Positions 58,584-64,000 of a stretch of 64,000 nt of DNA are shown here, one piece after another (position 1 is the stretch's first letter; every line of letters starts with the position of its first letter). The position numbers were made by a program, and so were the translations under genes. The notes beneath the pieces were generated by a model that was given only the letters and a program-made list of their open reading frames with translations, searched no databases and was not told where the DNA came from. The stretch comes from CAIOHW01 sp964432565 (GTDB taxonomy: Bacteria > Bdellovibrionota > UBA1018). The DNA lies in contig CAYSOA010000002.1 of the NCBI GenBank assembly GCA_964432565.1, forward strand, positions 89,765 to 153,764, read 5' to 3'.

Positions 58584-59633
58584 ATGACACACTTCATAGA
58601 AATGTCGGGAAAAAAACTTCTTGTCGCAGACGACAGCTTGACGATTCAAAAGGTGATTCGTCTTGCCCTGTCGCACGAGGGCTACGATATCCAGGCTGTC
58701 GCTGATGGGCCGGAAGCCCTGGAACAGCTCATGCTTTTTCGCCCTGACGTTGTTCTCATCGATGTCTCTCTTCCTGGAAAGTCTGCCGTCGAAGTCAAGG
58801 CTGGTGCTGCCGAGCGCGTGGAGCTTCAGGACGTTCGCTTCGTCCTGATGTCGAGCGCATTTGAGCAGGTCGATGAGTCGATCATCGAAAAAGCGGGGTT
58901 CCACGGACGTTTGACCAAACCCTTCGACCCCGCGCATCTGAGAAGGGTGCTGACAGAAGCTCTTGCATTCGAGTCGCGCTCGAGCCCCTCTCCTTCACAG
59001 GAGTTGCCCGCCGCCGTTCCCCCTTTGAGCACGAAGGAGTGGCAGGTCTCGACCGAGCTCGACGCCTCAGAGGATCTCGCCCCCCCACCCTTGCCGAAGC
59101 CGTCTTCGCCCCCGATTCAGCCTCCTCCGTTTCACGGGGCGACTCCGACCGCCAAGCCGGACGCTGAGGCCGACATCCGTGTCCTGACTCAATCCACCCT
59201 GAAGTTGGCAGGATTCGATGACTTCGAATGGACCGTGTCAGAAGGGGCTCGGAAGGAAGACCTCTTCGAACCGTTTGACATGGAGCCCTCTCTTCCTCCA
59301 CTTCCGAGGATGGGAGAAGGTCCGGAGCCTTCGAAGGCCATGGACACCCCTCTTCATGAATCGACCCGGAATCTCGAAATCCTGACCAATCCGGGCACGC
59401 GAATCGAGCCCGAGCCCGAACCGCTCTCGACGATCCACACCTCCCGTTCAGATCTGTCCCCCACAGGCTTCGAGAACGCCACCGTCCCGGAGAACATCGA
59501 AGCACTGCTGGAGAGGAAGGTTCGAGAACAGGTCGAAGAAACACTCGCTAAAATGTCACGCGAGCTCCTGCCCAACCTTGCTGAGCGGCTCATTAAGCAG
59601 GAAATCCACCGACTACTCTCTGAAGGGCCTTAG
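58584..59633 (+). CDS. RomR-like response regulator (receiver, Pro-rich linker, conserved C-terminus)
   Basis: A 349-residue protein. Residues 10-125 form a receiver domain: acidic pair Asp 16/17 (VADDSLTIQKV), phosphoacceptor Asp 60 (VVLIDVSLPG) and Lys 112 (LTKPFDP). A long Pro/Ser/Glu-rich, probably disordered linker follows (about 130-300), and the C-terminus holds an amphipathic block, EETLAKMSRELLPNLAERLIKQEIHRLL. That three-part plan and the ADDSLTIQKV opening match RomR, the cell-polarity regulator of Myxococcus and Bdellovibrio that works with the MglA GTPase. Identity as RomR is inference; MglA and MglB are not in the window. The start is uncertain (58584 or the ATG at 58602), with no clear Shine-Dalgarno for either. 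Confidence 0.78.
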   Translation: MTHFIEMSGKKLLVADDSLTIQKVIRLALSHEGYDIQAVADGPEALEQLMLFRPDVVLIDVSLPGKSAVEVKAGAAERVELQDVRFVLMSSAFEQVDESIIEKAGFHGRLTKPFDPAHLRRVLTEALAFESRSSPSPSQELPAAVPPLSTKEWQVSTELDASEDLAPPPLPKPSSPPIQPPPFHGATPTAKPDAEADIRVLTQSTLKLAGFDDFEWTVSEGARKEDLFEPFDMEPSLPPLPRMGEGPEPSKAMDTPLHESTRNLEILTNPGTRIEPEPEPLSTIHTSRSDLSPTGFENATVPENIEALLERKVREQVEETLAKMSRELLPNLAERLIKQEIHRLLSEGP

Positions 59634-60376
59634 GCGCGGACGGCTGAAACCTCTTCGGCGAAAAGTGCACGACTTTCGCCATCGCCCACTCTGACCAGCA
59701 GCTCTCCCGAGGCCCCGAGACCCTCGACAACTCCCTGGTGTCGGGTGCCGCCCGACGACCACTCAATCTGCGAGCCGAAGGGAAACGCAGCCCAGCGCCC
59801 ATAGGCCTGCGACAAAAAGCCTGGCCCCTCTCGGTCCAAGCGATGGACGGCTGAAGCAATCCACTCGGCGAGCGGTTCGCGTAGCCGATCAGAAAGTCCA
59901 GAGTCCTCAAGTGATGCCGTGGGTTGATCGAGCCCCTCGGGCGCAGCAACGGCGTTTAGCCCAAGGCCCAAAACCACGAAGGAATGACCGGAGGCCGAGG
60001 ACACCGCTTCGCACAGGATGCCGCCCAACTTTTTCCCATCAAGCCAGAGGTCATTGGGCCACTTGATTGAAAAACGCGACGGATCCCAGGAGCCGAATCG
60101 TCCGGACGAGAGAAGTTCGACAACTCCCACGGCTCCGAGCAGTGGAATCCACGTCCAGTGCCGTGTCTCTGAGGGACGAAGAATCACCGAGAGAAAAAGA
60201 TTTCCCACCTCGGAATGCCAGCTCCGACCCATTCTTCCTCGTCCGGCTGTCTGAACCCGCGCTGAAATCCAGCTTCCATGAGGAGCCTCATCCGGGCCCA
60301 GGGCACCGCGAATCTTCGCCAGATCGTTCGTTGAAGCGGCCGTGTCGAGCAGTTCGCCAAAAGGCCTCCGAGTCAT
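59630..60376 (-). CDS. birA: Biotin-[acetyl-CoA-carboxylase] ligase, catalytic domain only
   Basis: Attaches biotin to the carboxyl carrier protein of acetyl-CoA carboxylase. The 248 residues include the biotinyl-AMP loop TAGRGRMGRSWHSE, KWPNDLWLDGKKLGGILCE and a C-terminal SH3-like cap. The N-terminal DNA-binding domain of E. coli BirA is missing, so it should not repress a biotin operon directly. It overlaps nadC upstream (ATGA) and the RomR-like gene tail-to-tail, both by 4 bases. Confidence 0.95.
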   Translation of the reverse strand: MTRRPFGELLDTAASTNDLAKIRGALGPDEAPHGSWISARVQTAGRGRMGRSWHSEVGNLFLSVILRPSETRHWTWIPLLGAVGVVELLSSGRFGSWDPSRFSIKWPNDLWLDGKKLGGILCEAVSSASGHSFVVLGLGLNAVAAPEGLDQPTASLEDSGLSDRLREPLAEWIASAVHRLDREGPGFLSQAYGRWAAFPFGSQIEWSSGGTRHQGVVEGLGASGELLVRVGDGESRALFAEEVSAVRA

Positions 60377-61242
60377 GTGCCGTCCACGAGCATCGAAAAG
60401 TCCGCAGGCCTGACCGTGTGGGTGAGCGATCCGACCGAGATCACGTGCACCCCCTCCTGAACGTATCCCTGAATATTTCCTTCATGGATGCCGCCGGAAA
60501 CCTCGACACAGACCGAGGAACTGGCGTGAGAGCGAATGCGGTTGAGTGCGTCACGAACCTGATCCGGAGAAAAATTATCCAAAAGCACGGCATCAGCCCT
60601 GCAATCGAGAGCCTGAAGAAGCTCGTCGGCGTCACGCACCTCGACTTCCAGACGAAGCCCATGTGGCGCGATCATCCGGATGCCCGCGACTGCGGCAGCA
60701 ATTCCACCTGCGGCGGCGACATGGTTTTCCTTGATGAGCACTCCACCGGAAAGACTCACCCTGTGAGGATGTCCTCCTCCCGCAATAACTGCCGCAATCG
60801 AGAGGTCTCGGTAACCGGGCAGGGTCTTTCGAGTACTGGTGACTCGAGGCGGATTCTTGAGATCGGCAGCACGAACGATCTCGATCAGTCTTGCAGTCTG
60901 AGTGGCAATCCAGCTGGCAAAAGCCGCCAGGTTCAAAGCAGGCCTTTCGAGCGCCAGAACCCAGTTTGCAGGTCCCTGCCAACGCGCCAGGGTCATTCCA
61001 GGCTCGAATCGGGAGCCATCGTCGAGCACCGCCTGAACAAGGGGGGCGCCGGTGATTCGCTCGACGGCCGAGGCCATGGCTTTTCCAACCCAGACCCCCG
61101 AGGACTTCGCTACAATTCGCGCAGTAACCGGGGACTCGCGCACGCTTCCACGCGCCGTCCAGTCCCACGGCCAGCCGTCTTCGCGGAGGCCGGACTCGAG
61201 GGATTGCTTCCAGAACTCAGACAGCTCATGGTACGCGTACAT
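60373..61242 (-). CDS. nadC: Quinolinate phosphoribosyltransferase NadC
   Basis: Converts quinolinate and PRPP to nicotinate mononucleotide in NAD synthesis. Family strings: STRKTLPGYRDL, AGGGHPHRVSLSGGVLIKENH, VEVRDADELLQAL, AVLLDNFSPDQVRDAL, VEVSGGIHEGNI and ISVGSLTH. With the start at the ATG at 61242 the product is 289 residues, the usual size; the frame upstream is antisense to rph. It forms a two-gene operon with birA. nadA and nadB are not seen. Confidence 0.95.
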   Translation of the reverse strand: MYAYHELSEFWKQSLESGLREDGWPWDWTARGSVRESPVTARIVAKSSGVWVGKAMASAVERITGAPLVQAVLDDGSRFEPGMTLARWQGPANWVLALERPALNLAAFASWIATQTARLIEIVRAADLKNPPRVTSTRKTLPGYRDLSIAAVIAGGGHPHRVSLSGGVLIKENHVAAAGGIAAAVAGIRMIAPHGLRLEVEVRDADELLQALDCRADAVLLDNFSPDQVRDALNRIRSHASSSVCVEVSGGIHEGNIQGYVQEGVHVISVGSLTHTVRPADFSMLVDGT

Positions 61243-61278
61243 GCGCCAATCATTAACGAACTTCCCGGAGAAACGCAC

Positions 61279-62025
61279 ATGATTCCACGAGAGCCCGAAG
61301 GCCGCGCCGTCGACCAGATTCGCCCTGTAACGATCGAGACCAACTTCAATCGTTACGCGGAGGGATCCGTTCTGATTCGTGCGGGCCACACGCACGTTCT
61401 CTGCACGGCCTCGGTGGAAGAGAGTGTTCCTGGCTGGCTGAAAGGGAAGGGGCAGGGCTGGGTGACGGCTGAGTACTCGATGCTTCCTCGCTCGACCCAC
61501 ACGCGCTCGAAGCGCGATCGCGAAAAGATCTCGGGGCGCACTCATGAAATTCAAAGGCTGATCGGACGAGCCCTTCGCATGACGGTCGACCTCGGCTTGC
61601 TGGGGGAGCGCTCGGTGTTGATCGACTGTGACGTCATTCAGGCCGACGGGGGCACCCGTACGGCCTCGATTACGGGAGCCTGCGTGGCGCTGGGCATCGC
61701 CCTGAACAAGCTCATTGTGGACGGAAAAATTCCCGCCGCGACCTGGATCGACACCGTCTCAGCCATCAGCTTGGGGATCGTCAAGGACCAGATCCTGACC
61801 GACCTCGATTACAACGAAGATTCGGGTTGCGAAGCCGACACCAACTTCGTGGTGACCGGATCGGGCAAGCTGGTTGAAGTGCAGGGCACGGCCGAGAGTG
61901 TTCCGTTTTCGGCAGAAAAACTGATGGAACTCACTTCAGCGGCGATGCGCGCCAATCGCACGCTGCGCGAAATTCAGATCGACGCTCTACGTCGCACGGG
62001 AGTCACCGCAATTCCCGGCGTCTAA
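61279..62025 (+). CDS. rph: Ribonuclease PH
   Basis: Phosphate-dependent 3'-5' exoribonuclease that trims tRNA 3' ends, a hexamer. The start ATG at 61279, eight bases after GGAG, gives a 248-residue protein of normal length. Diagnostic stretches: VTIETNFNRYAEGSVLIRAGHTHVLCTASVE, GWVTAEYSMLPRSTHTR, SGRTHEIQRLIGRALR, the phosphate-binding QADGGTRTASITGA and VDLDYNEDS-type DLDYNEDSGCEADTNFV. It diverges from nadC by 36 bases. Confidence 0.97.
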   Translation: MIPREPEGRAVDQIRPVTIETNFNRYAEGSVLIRAGHTHVLCTASVEESVPGWLKGKGQGWVTAEYSMLPRSTHTRSKRDREKISGRTHEIQRLIGRALRMTVDLGLLGERSVLIDCDVIQADGGTRTASITGACVALGIALNKLIVDGKIPAATWIDTVSAISLGIVKDQILTDLDYNEDSGCEADTNFVVTGSGKLVEVQGTAESVPFSAEKLMELTSAAMRANRTLREIQIDALRRTGVTAIPGV

Positions 62026-62031
62026 AAGGAA

Positions 62032-62066
62032 GGGCCCCAGAGATCCGGGATGGATCCCCAGGGCCC
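62032..62066. repeat. GC-rich hairpin just after rph
   Basis: Arms GGGCCC (62032-62037) and GGGCCC (62061-62066), each self-complementary, with inner arms GATCC and GGATC. No T-run on either strand, so a classical terminator is not supported. It could mark the 3' end of the rph mRNA. Confidence 0.45.
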
Positions 62067-62090
62067 GAGGAGGGGTGGGTACAGCACTTC

Positions 62091-62112
62091 AGCCTGAGCT
62101 CTTGCTCAGGCT
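62091..62112. repeat. Perfect 9-base inverted repeat at the end of the Cys/His protein gene
   Basis: AGCCTGAGC (62091-62099), loop TCTT, GCTCAGGCT (62104-62112). It overlaps the stop of the minus-strand gene that ends at 62106. It lacks a T-run. Lying between two converging genes, it may stabilise or end both transcripts. Confidence 0.5.
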
Positions 62113-62372
62113 ACCTGATGAGCACGCTGGCGTGCGCGAAACGCCTGATAGTGCTCGAGCTTTTTGTCGTAATCGGGGACGGGCTCGCCCGTTCGCTTGA
62201 TCAGACCAAACTTGAATTGTTCGTAGTGTTCGTCACAAAAGCCGAATCGCGCCTCGCGGTGACGGCACTCTCTGGCGCAACACCCCCCGATGCCCGGTGC
62301 GGCGGCCTTTCTGGGGGCCTCGACTTCTCGTTTTTCGGAATGTTCTTTTGCTGCTGCGCCTTGTTTTCCCAT
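62106..62372 (-). CDS. Small conserved-looking Cys/His protein, unknown function
   Basis: An 88-residue protein with a charged N-terminal tail (about 1-28) and a compact Cys/His region: Cys 31, 32 and 36, His 38, Cys 46 and His 49 (CCARECRHREARFGFCDEHYEQF), a likely zinc site, then FGLIKRTGEPVPDYDKKLEHY. The ATG at 62372 lies behind GAGAGGA; an open frame 24 codons longer begins only with TTG. I believe similar proteins occur in related predatory bacteria, but cannot check. Function unknown. Confidence 0.7.
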   Translation of the reverse strand: MGKQGAAAKEHSEKREVEAPRKAAAPGIGGCCARECRHREARFGFCDEHYEQFKFGLIKRTGEPVPDYDKKLEHYQAFRARQRAHQVA

Positions 62373-62483
62373 GATTTTTTCCTCTCTCCGTACACCCAAC
62401 TCATCGGCGGAAAGCGTCACAACTTTAGCGTTTTGGTCAGGCAATTTTCTGTCGCTTTCGTCAAAGGTTTTTCGCCTGTCGTC

Positions 62484-62512
62484 TTGAACTCTTAGGTCTC
62501 AACCTCTAGTCT
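62484..62512 (+). promoter_or_regulatory. Candidate promoter of the M14 carboxypeptidase gene
   Basis: TTGAAC (62484-62489), 17 bases, TAGTCT (62507-62512). The -10 is a moderate match. It would give a leader of about 60 bases before the ATG at 62581. Confidence 0.35.
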
Positions 62513-62580
62513 GGCCCGAACAATAGCCGTCTTAACAATCAACCAGGAACATCCCAAGGGACCGGGATGAAGGAGTCAGA

Positions 62581-63903
62581 ATGACTGGATTTCCACGATG
62601 GAGTTGGGCCGCACTGGCCTTGTTGGTTGCCTCGCCTCAGGCGTTCGCCGCCGGATCACACGCTGATGAGACCCGCGCCACCCGCTGGGTGCAGATTTCG
62701 GCCACCACCAAGCAAGAGCGCTCGGCCATCGCCAACGCCGGGGTGAGCATCGAGGCGGTTCGGTCGGACAGCATCTGGGGCTTTGCCACCAGTGACGAGC
62801 TCGCTGCAGTTCAGTCTCGAGGCTTCACCGTTCTCGGAAACTTCGACTTCTCCGTGGGCCGTGGCGGCCATCAGGGAGGCCTCGACTTTCCCGCCAAGGA
62901 CGCCAAGTACCATAATTACGCGGAAGTGACCTCGGCCCTTCGCATGCTGGCCATGAGCCATGCCGATATCGCCCGGGTTCTCTCGATCGGACAGACGGTC
63001 GAAGGGCGCGAAATGTGGGCCTTGCACATCAACACGTCGATGGGAACGCTCAACGGCACCAACAGCAGCAAGCCGGGCATTCTTTACGTCGGCAACCACC
63101 ATGCACGCGAGCACCTCAGCGTCGAAGTGCCGCTGCTATACGCACAACACCTTTTGAAGAACCGAGACGACCCGACCATCTGGTCGCTTCTTGACAGTCG
63201 CGACATCTGGATCATCCCGATGCTTAATCCAGACGGAGCAGAGTTCGATATCGATACCGGTCGCTACAAGCTCTGGCGCAAGAATCGCCGCAACAACCAG
63301 GATGGAACTTTCGGTGTCGACCTGAACCGAAATTATTCGTTCGGCTGGGGCACGGGCGGATCATCGAAAGACACACGAAGCGATGTCTACATGGGACCGA
63401 GCCCGTTCTCCGAACCCGAAACGATCGCCCTCAAGAGCCTCGTCGAATCTCTTCCGAATTTGACGATCCTGCTCTCATTCCACACCTTCAGCGAGCTGAT
63501 CCTTTACCCGTGGGGTGGCAAGTATGATCCGATCGAAAACCCGCAGGACCGCGCCATTCACGAGAACATGGCGAAGACCATGGCCGGCTGGAACCGCTAC
63601 AAGCCCCAGCAGTCCAGTGATCTTTACATCGCCAGTGGCGACACGACGGATTGGGCCTATGGAGAACGCGGACTGGTCTCGTTCACGTTCGAGCTTTCGC
63701 CCGCAAACAGCGGCGGCGCGGGAGGGTTTTACCCGGGGGCAGGAATGATCGACAAGGCGTTTCGGGACAACGTCAAGCCCTGCCTGTACCTCCTCGATCT
63801 TGCCGATGATCCGAAGCGCGCCCTTTCGGGAACCCCCAGCGGGTTTCTGAAAAATTACGTCGCTCCCGGAATGAATCCGGCCGGATACTGGAACCTGAAG
63901 TAA
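62581..63903 (+). CDS. Secreted M14-family zinc carboxypeptidase
   Basis: Exported peptidase of 440 residues. Signal peptide ends near AFA (about 23). A short propeptide-like region (about 28-105) is followed by the M14 domain: zinc ligands in HHAREH (His 174, Glu 177) and SFHTFSE (His 301), substrate-binding Arg in DLNRNYSFGWG (about 250) and the catalytic Glu in SFTFELSP (371). This is the carboxypeptidase A/T type that removes C-terminal residues from peptides; in a predator it could digest prey protein, which is inference. GGAG six bases before the ATG supports the start, and a strong terminator follows. Confidence 0.95.
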   Translation: MTGFPRWSWAALALLVASPQAFAAGSHADETRATRWVQISATTKQERSAIANAGVSIEAVRSDSIWGFATSDELAAVQSRGFTVLGNFDFSVGRGGHQGGLDFPAKDAKYHNYAEVTSALRMLAMSHADIARVLSIGQTVEGREMWALHINTSMGTLNGTNSSKPGILYVGNHHAREHLSVEVPLLYAQHLLKNRDDPTIWSLLDSRDIWIIPMLNPDGAEFDIDTGRYKLWRKNRRNNQDGTFGVDLNRNYSFGWGTGGSSKDTRSDVYMGPSPFSEPETIALKSLVESLPNLTILLSFHTFSELILYPWGGKYDPIENPQDRAIHENMAKTMAGWNRYKPQQSSDLYIASGDTTDWAYGERGLVSFTFELSPANSGGAGGFYPGAGMIDKAFRDNVKPCLYLLDLADDPKRALSGTPSGFLKNYVAPGMNPAGYWNLK

Positions 63904-63916
63904 GAGGCTGAGTCTC

Positions 63917-63954
63917 GGGCCCGCCCTCGAGCAGAGGGCGGGCCCTTTTTTTTT
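63917..63954 (+). terminator. Strong rho-independent terminator after the carboxypeptidase
   Basis: Perfect 12-base stem GGGCCCGCCCTC/GAGGGCGGGCCC (63917-63928 and 63934-63945), 5-base loop GAGCA, then nine T residues (63946-63954). Nothing further can be recognised in the last 46 bases of the window. Confidence 0.96.
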
Positions 63955-64000
63955 GTCTGGTCGCGATTGGCTTCCGCGGCGTCAATTTCGCGGCGCACCA

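Noticed and set aside
60067..61278. Very long N-terminal extension in frame with rph
   Set aside because: It lies antisense to birA and nadC; RNase PH homology begins at the ATG at 61279, with GGAG correctly placed.
1..64000. CRISPR arrays, insertion sequences, integrases, toxin-antitoxin pairs and restriction-modification genes
   Set aside because: Looked for throughout; no regularly spaced repeats, transposase or integrase motifs, or paired small toxin genes were seen. The RAMA-like protein is the only hint of the restriction-modification world.

Overview
The window reads as a chromosomal segment of a motile, Gram-negative (diderm) bacterium of moderately high GC. Almost all of it is core and housekeeping genes; no phage, insertion sequence, CRISPR array or integrase was seen. 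The diderm call rests on an LptF/LptG permease, signal peptidases I and II, Lgt, several lipoproteins, a MurE with the meso-diaminopimelate motif DNPR, and outer-membrane-barrel candidates. A RomR-like receiver protein, tandem short flagellins, a TadE/Flp-like mini-prepilin and a PilZ gene fused to the mreB transcript point towards Bdellovibrionota or another former deltaproteobacterial group. That placement is an inference and not certain.

Layout. 14-7431 (minus): a compact cell-wall and division operon, monofunctional glycosyltransferase, penicillin-binding transpeptidase, dtd, rsmH, ftsL, ftsI, murE, mostly joined by 4-base start/stop overlaps. 7448-11540 (mainly plus): AMP-nucleosidase-like gene, mreB, a PilZ gene, rlmE, a TlpA-like thioredoxin, and an opposing 57-codon pilin-like gene. 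11537-20935 (minus): lptF/G, def, fmt, rpe, then hutH-hutU-(SGNH hydrolase)-(DUF11-like protein)-hutI for histidine breakdown. 20990-27734: lepB; an opposite-strand group dksA-like, galU, secreted protein, priA, CFI-box protein; then an outer-membrane barrel candidate. 27725-33179 (minus): eight genes that all overlap, GAF, HTH-nucleotidyltransferase-like, lspA, lgt, plsY and a btuFCD-type importer. 33266-39316: secreted proteins, an M50 site-2 protease, an unusual RNase HI, small unknown genes and pruA. 39381-43746 (plus): peptide-type ABC importer without ATPases, plus a lipoprotein. 43755-43895: tRNA-Leu(CAG) with a near-consensus promoter. 43911-53063: ubiB, RNase R, a lipoprotein, a PTPS/QueD-family enzyme, an SDR, DUF423, an AEC transporter and a GNAT. 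53178-58255: a stand-alone RAMA-like protein, a strong terminator, three flagellin genes and an SDR-like gene that has lost its catalytic dyad. 58584-63903: RomR-like protein, birA, nadC, rph, a small Cys/His protein and a secreted M14 carboxypeptidase ending in a strong terminator.

The most unusual signals are: (i) tiny leader ORFs, each with its own strong Shine-Dalgarno sequence, that end one base before the start codons of flagellins 2 and 3; (ii) the dyad-less RmlD-like protein downstream of the flagellins; (iii) a PTPS-family protein with the ExxHGH motif that suggests a folate-branch enzyme; (iv) a CFI-box protein and a RAMA-only protein of unknown role; (v) an RNase HI with its hybrid-binding domain at the C-terminus; (vi) a nested hairpin abutting a Shine-Dalgarno sequence. 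Start sites were chosen by reading Shine-Dalgarno sequences and overlaps by eye; no database search was possible.
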